A stretch of 64,000 bases of DNA from Prauserella endophytica (GTDB lineage Bacteria > Actinomycetota > Actinomycetes > Mycobacteriales > Pseudonocardiaceae), in the NCBI RefSeq assembly GCF_005146945.1, contig NZ_SWMS01000002.1, positions 186,001-250,000 on the forward strand, read 5' to 3'. The first letter of the stretch is position 1; every line of letters begins with the position of its first letter. Below, piece after piece: positions 46,501 through 58,500 of this stretch. The position numbers and the translations under genes are program-made. Under the pieces are notes generated by a model. That model saw nothing but the letters and a program-made list of their open reading frames with translations, made no database searches and had not been told where the DNA came from.

Positions 46501-49500
46501 GGCTCGACGAGCCCCGCCCGGTGCGCATCGAGGCCCAGCCCGACGCCTCCGCGCCACTGCGTGGCGCGCTCGACCGGCGGCCCGGCACCGCCGGCATCGC
46601 CGTGGAAACCGGGAAACCGGGGGAGCCGACCGAGGTGACGGTGGCGGTCGAGGTGTCCGAACGGGACCCCGCGACCGGCGAGTTCACCGAGTCCGTCGTC
46701 TTCACCTCCGACGGGCCCGGCACGGGCGGCACGCTGCTGCTGGCCGCGGGCGAGACTCCCGCCGAGCAAGCCGCGGAGAGCGTGCGCCGGGACGAGGCGG
46801 CCGGACACCCGCTGCCCCATCTGCGGGTGCTCGATCTCGGCGGACGCGAGGAGTTCGCCGAGGCGCTGCGCCGCCTGCTCAGCGAGTCCGGGTACTCGCT
46901 CGACGCCGAGGTCCGCAGGCGGGTCACCGCCTACGCCGGCAGGCTGGAGGAGGTGCTGCCCAGCGCCGCGGCGGGAGCCGAGGGGCACGTGTTCACCGGT
47001 CGCGCCGAGGTCGGCGGCCGGTTCGTCGTGCGGCACACGGCGACCGTCCGGCGAGGCGACGTCACCATGGTGGGCGGGCCGAGCGCCGGCGTACGGACCG
47101 ACCGGGTGGATCTCGACGACGGCGGCCGGGTGACCGTCGAGGCACGCACCGGGCCAACGCAGGTGCACCAATGGGGCGATTCCTCCGGGACGCCCGGCGT
47201 CGTGCACGAGCTGACCCTCTTCACCGAGACCGGCGTGGAGCTGGACAGCGTCAAGGTGGGCGGCACGCTCCTCACGCGCATGGCCGAGGCCGACGCCTAC
47301 CGCTACGGGCTGCCCGTCGCCGCCGACGCCGTGGCCGACGGCCGCCTCGTACGCGGTGTCCCGGTCGCCGACCCGGCCGAGCCCGCGCCGTCCTATCCCG
47401 CCGACCATCTCACGAGGGCCGCGGAGAACGACGTCCCCGTCATCGCGCGGGAGCTGCGTACCGGGCGTCCCCTCGGCTCCACCGCGCACGACGACGGTGC
47501 CGGGCCACTGCGGGAACTGGTGCACGGCGTACTGGCCCGGCACGGGGTCGTGCCCAGCGCGGGCTACGTACCGGACGGCGACCCGGCGGCGGGGGACAAC
47601 GCCCCGGTCAGCCGCAACCGGCGCGTGCGCGCGCGGCAGCTCGACACGATGCTCCGCGTCGACGCGTCGCTGAGCCAGGCCGGGCTGGAGGCCGCCTACC
47701 AGCGGCTCGCCACCGAGGGCCTGCGCCTGCGGCTCGACCGGCCGAGGCCATGGCCACGCCGGACAGAGCAGGTGAAGCTCGTGGTCCGGCTCGACCAGGA
47801 TCCGGGGGCGGCGGAGTTTCTCGGCTACCTCGACCATGCCGCGGGGCAGCTCGCGCGCGGGGAGGACGGCGTGCGTGCCACCGGCTACCGCGGCCGGACC
47901 GCGGTGTTCCGGGTGCCGCACACCGTCCGCGTCGAGCTGCTGGACCACGACGGCCAGACCGTGGGCGGCAGCCTCGTCACCCGGCCCGGCAGCGCCGAGG
48001 TGTACGTCCCGGCCGACGCCGCGCTGCGCACGGTTCCCGCCGAGCTGGAGCCCTACCGGGCGGCGCTCGAGCCCGCGAGCCCCGCGCCCGCGTCCGCGCC
48101 GAGGACGCAGTCCCTCGGCGACGCGCGCCTCACTCCCTGGGACCCGGCTACCGCGGCCGGGCTCACCGGCTACGACGAGCGGGACGTGCGGGTGCTGCTC
48201 GCGGCACGGGACCGCAACGCGCCCCGGCTCGACCTGGCCGACCTGCTGCGGCACGACGATCCGGCCGGCGCCGCCGTCCGTGCCGTGCCGGGCGGGCTGC
48301 CACCGGGCTCGCTGCTGCGGCTGTCGCTCGACGAGACCGCGGCGGCCATCGCGGCGCACGACGAGGCGGCCCGATGGGCCGGCCGCGTCACCGCCGACGT
48401 CCGCCGCGCGCTCCCAGTCGATCCTCAGTCCGGGGCGGCGCGGCGCTCCGTGGTGTCGGCGCTGACCCACCTGCGGCGCGCGGAGACCGCCGCGGCGCTA
48501 CTGCGTGAGCGTGGCCAGGCGCTGCTGCGCGCCCGCGCGGAGGGCGATCCGGCCGAGGCGCACCGGGAGTGGGTGGCGGCGGCCGCCGGTACGGAGCGGA
48601 TGCTCGCCGACGCCGAGGCGGCGCGGCGGCTGGTCCTCGGCCCCGCGTCGACGGTGCGGCCACCACCCGGCGTGCCTCCGGATCCGGTGCGGGCCGCCCA
48701 CGATCTCGCCACCGCGCTCGACGCCGAGATCGCACTGGAGGTCACCGCGCTCGACGGTACGCGGCACCGGTACCGGGTCACCCCCGACGGCGCCGTGCCC
48801 GGCGAGAGCGGCCAGGAACCCGGCCGCCCGGCCGCGCCCCAGATCGTCCCGCCTGCCGACGACGCCTGGCCCGCCGAGCGTGCGGCGCTGCACGAGGCGT
48901 TGCGTGCCGCGGAGTTCTCAGCGGCCGAGCTCGCCCGCGTGCTGGCGCACGACGTCGACCTGCGCGCGCTGCACAGGCAGGCGGTGGCCGAGGGGCGGGA
49001 GTTCGGCCCCGTCCTGCGGGCCGCGCTGGCCGGTGCTCCCTCCGGGCCGGCGCCGCGCACCGAGCCCGCGCTCGCCACGCTGTTCGGTTTCCACTCCACC
49101 GAGCACGAGCTGGCCGCGTTCCGCGACGTGCTGCGGCGGGCCGGGGTCGGGCTGCCGGTCGACGGCCGCGACGCCCTGCTGCTGCGCGGCCTCGCCGGGG
49201 AGCTGGCGCTGCGGCACGGGGCCTTCACCGCGGCCGAGCGACGCGCGATCGTCGAACGGGACTGGCTCTCCGGCGCGGTCGCCACCCGGCCCGCCCGGAT
49301 ACCGCCGCTGGAGGTGCTGGATCCGCCTGCGCCGGCCTCGGCCCGCACCACCGCCGCGCAGACGCGGTTCGACGAGACCGTGCGGCTCGTCGCCGACCGC
49401 TACTACCACGGTCTGCCCCTTGGCCAGACCCACCGCGGTGCCGATCCGCTCGGCCCGCTCATGGACCAGCTGGCCGCCGCGATCGAACGCTGGGGCGTTT

Positions 49501-52500
49501 CCTACGGTGCCTGGGTCGCGACCCAGGCACCGGGCTCGCGGTTCACCGGCGACCTCACCGCCGAGGACTTCCCGCGCGTGGTGGGCGATCCCAACGCGCT
49601 CACGGCCGCGCAGCTCCGGTATCTGGACCGGATCGGCGCGCGTACGGAGTGGACCGAGTTCGGGGCGGAAGCGACGTTCCAGGCGCTGTACCGCGCATTG
49701 CCCGCCGCGGACCGCGCCCGGCTCGCCGAGCTGCACGGGGTGGCGTCACCCGCCGGCCTGCGGGACGGCCTGATCGCCGCGCTGGAGGCCGAGCTGGATC
49801 TGCCGGTCGACAGCAGGCCACTGTGGTCGTCCGCCCCGGAGCTGGTGACCGACGGCGACCAGGCCGCCGCGCTCGACGCCCTGCGCACCGGATCGTCCGC
49901 TGTGGACGGTCTCTTCGAGGGCAGGCTGCCTGCCCTGCTCGCCGAGCGCTACGGGCTCGCGATCACCGAGGTCGACGCCGCCGGCCTCGCCACCGAGCAC
50001 CGGCCGCTGGTGCGGCACGGCTCCGCCACCTTGCTGCGCGCGGCTGGCCAGCACATGCCAGTGTTCGATCCGGACGACGACCCCGGTGCCGTTTCCGCGC
50101 AGCGGGCCGAGCCGCCGGCGCAGCCGGAGTCTCCGGCGGGCGCGGCCCCGGCCGCTCCCGCCGTGGTGGTGCCCGGGGAGCGCGTGGCGCTGCCGACCCT
50201 GCCGGTCAGGGCGGGTTCAACGGTCCCAGAGGGTTTGGCCGACACGGTCGCCACCCTGCTCGACCGCTCCGAGGTCGCGGCCGAACCCGCGGGTGAGAAC
50301 CGCTGGCGGCTGCGCTGGCCGGATGGGCTGGAAGTGGAGCTGCAGGTGCGCGCGGATCCGGATGCCACCGAGGCGTCGCTGGTGCTGCCCGGCCTGCGGA
50401 TGACGCTCGACGGCGGCCGGCCCGACGGCCCCGCCACGATCGTGCTGCCGCCGCTGCCGGACGCCGGGCCCGGGCTCGTGCCGCTGCTGGGCGTTCCGCT
50501 GCGGGCCGCGCTGGCTGAGCTGCCCGGCCGGGTGCGGGACCTGCACGCCGCCGCACCGGCGGCCGAGTCAACACCCGAGCCCGCCGAGCCACCGGGGGCA
50601 GCCCCGCAGGCGTCGGCGGCCGCGCGTGCCGCGGAGCTGCTGGCCGCCGACGAACGTGCCGACGAGGAGCTGGCGGCACTCACCGAGTCGCTGCTGTGGG
50701 CGCGGCAGGATGCCGATCCGGCAGCGCTCGCCGAGCGGGCCGAGGTGCTGGCCGCCGAGTTCGCCGAGCTGGCCGACCGGCACGCCGAGCCGGAGTCCGG
50801 TACCGGACTGGCCAGAGCCGAGCTGCGGCTCGCCGAGAGTTACCGTCAGCACGTGCCCGTGCTGTCCGGCCTCGCCGACACCCTGCGATACCGGAGCCTG
50901 GTGTCCGAAGAGGATGGAGCGGATGGCCTGTACCTCGCCGCGACGCTGGACGCCGAGCTCGCCCGGACCGCGGGCGAGTTGCTGCGCGGCCGGGCGCATG
51001 CCGGCCGGGTGCTCGAGCGATACCTCGAGCTGGCCGACCCCGCGCGCACGACGCGGGTCGAGTCCGAGGACGAGCGCCCGAGCGCGTTCACGGGCGACCC
51101 CCGCCCGCCAAGGCGGATGCGGCTGAGCAAGGGCGACCTGGCGCTGCTCGACCGCATGCTCACGCTCCTCACTCGGCACGAGGAGCTGGTCACCGGGCTG
51201 CGGGAGCAGGGCCATGCCGGTTCCCGCGCCGACGAGTTCGCGGTGGCCGAGCCCGAGCTCGACGAGCTGCGCCACGTCGAGGAGCTGCTGCGGCGGCTGA
51301 TCAACGGCGACGACGCGGGCAGGGACAACGGGGCGGGCCTCAGCGAGGCGGTGCACGGCAGTGACCGCCGCCGGAAGTGGCTGCCGAAGGCCGTGCGGCA
51401 CCCGCGTCTCGAAGGGCGGCTGACCGAGCACGGGCTGGCGATCGTCGACCATTTCCGGCAGGTCGACGAGCACCCGGCGCCGGGCCTTGCCAGGGCCCGG
51501 TGGCTGTTCAAGCACAAGGTGTCGCGCATGGCGCTTCTGCTCAAGCACAACCACTACGCCGATCCGCTCGAACAGGGCTCGTTGGGGGACAACATCCACC
51601 GCGTGGTCGTCTCGCCCACCATCGAGCTGCCGATCTCGGCCCGCGATCACGGTGTCGACGGCTACGAGCTGCCGGAGTATCCGCGCGGGCACAACTCGTT
51701 CCTCGTCACCTGGTGGTCGGGCACCGGGCGCGCGGCCCTGCTGCGCCCAGGCTTCACCGTGCAGCTGGAGGCCGCCGACCTGCCGGAGGGCCAGGTGCTC
51801 GGCCCGGTGGATCGGGACGAGGCCTGGGTGGAGGGCGGGCGCAGGGTGATCCTGGTCGACCGCGACGCATCGATGTCCGAAGTGGACTCCGCGCTGCGGG
51901 AGTTGCTGATCGAGGAGATCAACGAGTACGTCGCGCCGATCAACGAGATCCAGGCGTACATGCGGTTCGCCGTCTACGACCAGGGTGGCAACATCGGCGG
52001 CAACACCGCGGGCTACCTCCTCGGCTCGGCCACCGGACTCGGCGCCGACGGCGTCGGCCTGCTGTCCGCGCTGTTCGGGTTCGCCTATGGCGGGTTGACC
52101 CAGGTTCCCCTCTATTACACCGTCGGGGGCAAGCGGGCGATCGCGGCGGACGAGATGCGCAGGCTCATGGCGGCCTGGCGGGGCGGCCTCGGAGGGCCGG
52201 GGCTGCGCAGGCTGACCAGCGAGCTGCGCGCGACGGTCGAGTCCATGACACCGCTCGCCCGCCGTTACGGCGTGGAACTGCCGGAGGTGGCGCCGCCCTC
52301 CCAGGATCTCGCTGGCTCCAGCTCTGCGCAGGCGCAACTGACGGCCAGGGTCGGGGGCACGGCGCGACAGCTGGCGGATGCCCTGCGCGGCGAGGGACCC
52401 AGGCGGATTCCCTCCGACCTCCTGGCCGAGGGCGACTACCAGGAACTGCTCGACGAGCTTCGCGCGGTGTCCTGGGACGCCGACGCCGAGCGGCTGCGGG

Positions 52501-55500
52501 TGGAGCTGGGCACCGGCGAGAAGGTCGACATCGCGTTCGTTCCGCACAGCCGGGACTTCTCCACCCAGCGGCTCGTCGACGGCAGCTGGCGCACCCGGGA
52601 GCTGTCCTATGAGGTCATCTACTCCACGGGGCTCGCGGGCGCGAGCGACGAACTGCTGTGGCAGACCCTTTCCCGGGAACTGCTCAGCGCCCTCTACAAG
52701 GCCTCGAGGCTGTGGAAAATGCCGAGCCTGAAAGACTACATCTGGCAGAACTACGCGACCCTCCTGCTCGAAGCGCCGGCTTCGATCGCCTTCGGCCTGG
52801 CGATGAGCAGGCTGGACACGATCGCGCAGATCCTCGTCGGCAGCATCGGCAAGCGCGGCGCCGCGGTCGCCGCCGCGCTGGCGTCGACGCGCGCGTACAA
52901 GGTCATCGCGGCACTGTGGACGGACGGCCGCCGGGCGCGGCTCGGCTACGACAAGCCGGACGGGGCGCTGACCATCAACAGCCTGGCCTACACGGCACAG
53001 GGCGTGCTGGCCTCGGCCACCGAGATCGTCAGCAGGCTCCGCAGGGAGCTCGAGGCGCACGCGCCCGAGCCCGGCACACCCGCGGACCCGGAACGTGACG
53101 CGCCGGTGCCTTCCGACCGGTTCGGCCTGACAGAGCGGGCCGCCCAGCGGGTGAAGGCGACGGCCGCCGGACACGCGAACGTGAGCTCGGTGAGCGACGA
53201 GGAGACCGATGGTGACACGAGGACGGTCGTGGTCTCCCTCGTACGGCCCGGGAGACTGCCGGAGCGGCTGCGCACCGTGGAGCTGCGGATCGTCGTCGGC
53301 GCCTCGCCCACCATGCGGCAGGACTTTCCGCCTCGCGTCGTGCACTCGAAGTTCGAGCTTCCGCGGCGCACGGTGACCATGCTGGTGCCCCGGTACTCCA
53401 GCATGGGCGCACTGCGGGACGAGGTCGACCGCAAGGTCGCCGACATCCTCGACCGCGAGGTCCACCTGTGGGCGCGCACCATCGGCCAGCTCGCGGTGCG
53501 GACGGGTGTGGTCGGGATCAGCAGCGGCGGGCCCAACGCCGTGTACTCCGCGGCGACGGGTAACGACGCGTCGGCCGTTCGCGACGGTGTCGGGGTGCTG
53601 CAGTCGGCCATCGACGGGGCCGCGACCGCCCGCACGGTTCGTGCCGCGGCGACCCGCCAGGCGGAAGGCGCCCTCAAGGCCATCGGCGAGCAGACCGCGG
53701 TGCCCGCGACCATGGACGACTGGGCGGAGCTAGGCCTGCGCGAGCTGCACGGTGCGATCAATGCCGCCGCCCGGTTCGCGGAGCAGGCGCCCGCGGCGTT
53801 GCCGCCGACGCGGTCGGCCTGGTACCGGGAGACCAGGGACCTGACCGCGGCGTCGCCGCGCGAGTACGTCGACGGTTTCCTGGAGCTCGCCGCGACCGGT
53901 GCGCTGGCCGACGGCATCCCGCACCTGGCCGAGGTCAGGACGATCGGGCGCGGCGAGCTCCGGCTGTTCATCGACAAGGTCAAGCATGCCGGTGTCTACG
54001 AGCTCGGCTCCAAGGTTCGCGGCAGGCACCGTCAGGAGATGGTGGTCCGGGTGCTGCCCTGGATCCCGGGGCTGCCATCGCTGCTCCTGCCCAACGGGGC
54101 GGACACCCACGCGCTCGCCCTGGTCAGTCCCACCGATGCCGTCAATGGATACCCGCAGGTCATCGAGCAGTTGCGCAGGCTAGTGGACGTCTATCACGAT
54201 GGGCCGGTCGGCGTGCCGGGCCGGGCGACGCTCGCCTTGTCCGAGGCGGGTCCCGGTGCCGCCAGCGGGATGGTCCGCCGGACGTCGGACGAGGCGATGC
54301 GGCCAGGGGCGTTCGACGTGGCGGGCGCCGCCCTGCAGCTGTCCATCTCGATCGGCGCCGCCGCGGTCGGCGTCACCGCGCAGGCCTGGCACGGCCGGGG
54401 CGAGTTCCTCTCCGGCGAGCTGTTGAGGTTCCTGATCAACTGGGATGGCGGGCCGCTGTCGCCGCTGCGCGACCAGATCGCGCTCTTCTACGCCCGCACG
54501 CTCACAGAGGTGGCCGGGGAGATCGACGCCGACACCACCAGGCTGACCGAGGCGCTCGGCCTGCGGCGCTCGCCGGACACCACGCCGTGGTCGTTCGGCG
54601 AACCGGAACCGTTGCCGCGGCCCGCCTCCCCGCCACGGCTGGACGGCGCCGACGGCAGGAATGGTCAGGGCGGAGGACCCCGCCGGCCGAAGGACGGAGG
54701 TACGGGGCCGGCGTTCGGTGACCTCGAAGGCGCCCCTCGCGGCGTCGACGACGCCGGCGCCCGGCCGTCTCTCACGAGGTTGATCCGGGACCAGGCCACG
54801 CCGCACGCGACCGGAGGCGACTGGGGCGGACGCCCTCGGCTCGTGCCCGCCGCGCGCTTGCCGGAGGAACTGCGCCGTGTCTCCGCCCGGCTGAGGTCCC
54901 TTGTGGACAGCGCGGCGGAGCAGCCCGCATTCCACCGGGCCGGTGAGCTGCACCGGCTGCTCGACGGCGTCGACCGGTACGCGACGATGCTGGCCGGACG
55001 GGCCTCGGCCCCCGTCCATGGGCTTTCCGGCAGGCGCGCACTGGCCGACGGTCTCACGTTCGTCACCGGGCTGAGCGACTACGTCAACGCCTTCGACCGG
55101 GTGCTCCGTGAGCAGGAGGTGCCCTTCGACGGCCCGCGCCTGCCCGACCCGCTGAGTCCCGCGTACCTGCGCCGGGTGACGGCCGCGCCGACGGGCCAGG
55201 GGGACACCGGCTGGACGGCGCTGTCGATCTACCGGTACTTCCGGCCACAGGCGACCGAGACCGACCTCGTGGGGGCCGGTTCGCTGTGGGACCTGATCGG
55301 TGACGACGGCTATCTGCGGACGAGTCTGGAGCAGGTGCACGCACGGGCGCAGGCGGTGCAGGCGCTGGCCGCACCGGCGGAGACGCCATGGCACGAGACG
55401 GAGCCCAGCGTCGGCGAGCTCGACCTGGCCCGCTTCGGGGGTCCCGCCGCGACCGACATCGCGGCGACGCAGGAGGCCTCCCGGCTCTGGTGGGAGGGCC

Positions 55501-58500
55501 TGCCGGAGAGCGACCGGGAGCGGGTCCACGCGTTTCTCGCGCGCGGCAAGGGCGCCGGGTTCGCCAGCGACCGGTACAACCGGTACCTGGCCTACCTCGC
55601 GTACTGGAACGACGACCCGCCCGTGCGCGACGCCGAGGCCGACGAGGCGGCGCTGTCGTTCGCCCGCATCGTCGACGGCGCGGGCAGGCTCCCGCGGCCG
55701 GTCACCGTCTACCGGGGGATCGCAGTGCGGGACGAGGCGTATGTCGACGTGTTGCGACCGGGTTCCGTGCTCACGCCGTGGCGCGCGGGCGCAGCCGCGG
55801 ACGTCGTCAGCCGTCCCGTCGACTTCGCGTCCTACGAACTTCGCTGGGCCAAGCAGTTCGCGCTGCGGAACCCGCCCGGCGGCGAGCGCGGCACGGGTGT
55901 TCCGGTGGTGTGGCGGATCGACACCCGCCGGGGAGTCTCGCTGACCGCGGTCCGGTCCGACAGCGCGGAGCTGCGGGAGCACCTGCTGGCCCCCGACGAG
56001 CCGTTGGTCGTGCGGGACGTGCGCAGGACGACGATCGCCGGGCGCGCGGGGTTCGTCGTGCACGCCGTGGGGGAGAGCACGTGGGCAGAAGCCCGGGACG
56101 CAACCGGGACGCCCGTCCGCGAGAGTGCGTCCACAAGGTCGGCGGCGTCCACGAGGCCGACGGCGTCCACCGAGCAGGCCGTCCTCCCGGAGACGGGCCT
56201 CGTGCGCTCCGCCGAACGGGACCCGGCCGAGCGATGGGACAACGGCTTCGGCACGCATCGGATCACCACGGCCGACGTCAGCAACGCCGTCCGGGAGGTC
56301 CTGTGGCTCGTTGAACGCGGGCCCCACCGCGATGATCTCCGGGTCCGGCACGCCGGACCAAGGCACTACGTCGTCGACATCCGGGGGTCCCGCGTCGGCC
56401 GGGTCCGCTTCGATCGGATCAGGGTGTCGTTCGTTCCCGCGAACGCGTTGCCGGACAACGAGCCGTCGGCGGGCTCGCTGGACCCCTCGGACCGGGACAC
56501 CCTCGTGGTCGAGATCGCGGCAGGGCTGGAGCGCCGGCGGCTGGGACTCGCGCTGGCGCACGGTATCGCCGGCGCGGGCTTCGGCGCGACGAGCTTGTTG
56601 TCCGGACTGTCGCGCAACGCTCCCGCTGTCGAGGGCAGGATGGCGCAGCTGGAGTTGATCGCACGCGAGCTCGCCCGCCTGGCTCCGACGGATTCGGGCA
56701 CGGCACTGCGGGCGGAAGCCGACACCTTGTTCCGGGAGATGCGGGCCGGGAACCCTGCTCTCACGCGGGCGCTGCGGGCCAGGGTCCAGTCCACGGGCGG
56801 GAATGTGCGCGGGATGTTCGGCTCGGCCGCCGGGAACGACTCCCCGCTGCGGGGTTTCCTGCGAGAACTGGACCTGCTGGAACAGCTGCGCCTTGCGGAC
56901 GACCAGGCAACGGTTGAGCGGCTGGCCCTCGACATTCTCGCGGAGCGCGTCGCCAGGCGCCAACGGAACACCAGGCGCGGGTTCGCGCTGCCCGCGGCTG
57001 AGGCGTTCGGGCTGGTGACCGCTTTGTGGCCCGACGCGCTTCGCACGTCGGACGAGCTGACCCTTCCGGCGACCTTGGCCCTGCTGCGGACGATGCGCGG
57101 AGAACCGATGGTGGCGCCCCCGCCGGTCCTCGACGAACCAGGCAGCGACGGCACCGTGGTCGCGCGGGTCGACGCGGACCGGTTCGGCAGGGTCGAGGAC
57201 GAGTTCGACGGGCTTTGGCAGTCGCTGGAGCCGGCACCGCCGGGCGGTGGCCACCGCGAGGCGGTGGCGTCCGTGCCCGAGCGGATCCGCGCCGCACTGG
57301 AACGTGCCGGAGAGCGCTCGTTCGCGGTGGTGGCACTGAGGCGCCACGGCCGGGAGCCGTACGTGGTCGGCGCCGTGCACGCCGATCGACGTCTGATGTT
57401 CGTCGACCCGGTGGCCCAGACCGCGAGTGCCGCCCTTCCGCGGCGAGAACTCGAAGCCGACGGCGAGGTGACCGGCGTCGACGTCCTGGTCGTCGGCCCC
57501 ACGGGTCGCTCGGTCCCGTTGCCCGGCGCGGCCCTGAGCAACCTCAGCGCCCGACCGCCGAGCCCCGAGGCACTGGAGTCACTGCCCGCGGCCGAACGGG
57601 CTCGCTGGTGGGAGGCGCTGCGCCGGGTCCAGCGCGACGAGTCGTCGGAGGTCGACCTGGCGGAGCGCCTGCGCGCACCGGACCGGGGCGAGGCGGCGCT
57701 GCGTGCGGCGGAGACCACGTCGCTGTATCACGGCCTGCGCAATCGAGACGCCAGGTTGCAGCTGCGTGCGATGGCGGTGGCCGTCGGCGGCGATCCGGTC
57801 AGACTGGGCCAGGCGCTCGAGAGCGTTCGCGCGCTCGCCGAGCGCGATGGCGGGTCACTGGAGGCGGTGCTGGCTCGCCGGGGGCGGGCGTGGGCCGCGG
57901 CCGCCGCGGTACGCGCCGACCCGGCCGTCCCGGCGGAGACCGCCGACTACCTCCGGCCGGACCTGACGGCGACCTCCAAGGACGTCGACCTGCTCAACCA
58001 GCGACTCGAGCGCCGGGCCGCCTCCGCCATCGCGTCGCTCACCGACGAGGAACGGCAGTCTGTCGACACCGGCTACCCGGAACTGTGGCGGCAGCGAAAC
58101 GCCAGGATCTACCTGCTGCCGCACGAGCGACATGCGTCCGCGGGCGTCGCCGGAGCCGACGGAGTCGACATCAACGCGGGCGCCCCGGTCATGGAGCCCG
58201 GCGGTCTGCGGCCCGTTCGTGGCGGGTTCGGCGAGTACGTCGTCGAACGTTTTCTCGCCGGACCGGGAAAGCCCGACCAGGAACCGCCGTTCGGCCTGGT
58301 TCCCACCGACGACGGCTACCACGCCGGGAACCGGGAACTGCCCTACCGCAGGGAGATCGGCGTGTTCGGCAGGATCGCGGACCTCACCGGAGCTCGTTTC
58401 CACAGCCTGTTCAAGGAGGAAGGCCGGGCGGCCGGGTACGGGAGCGCCGTGGTGGCGCGAATGCGCGTACGTGACGATCTTGCCGCCTTCCTGGCGAAGG

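Noticed and set aside
41772-57380. Several 960-1,066-residue minus-strand frames opposite the giant gene (41772-44792, 50568-53465, 54180-57380)
   Set aside because: They are reverse shadows caused by GC-rich third positions; they lack ribosome sites and domains.
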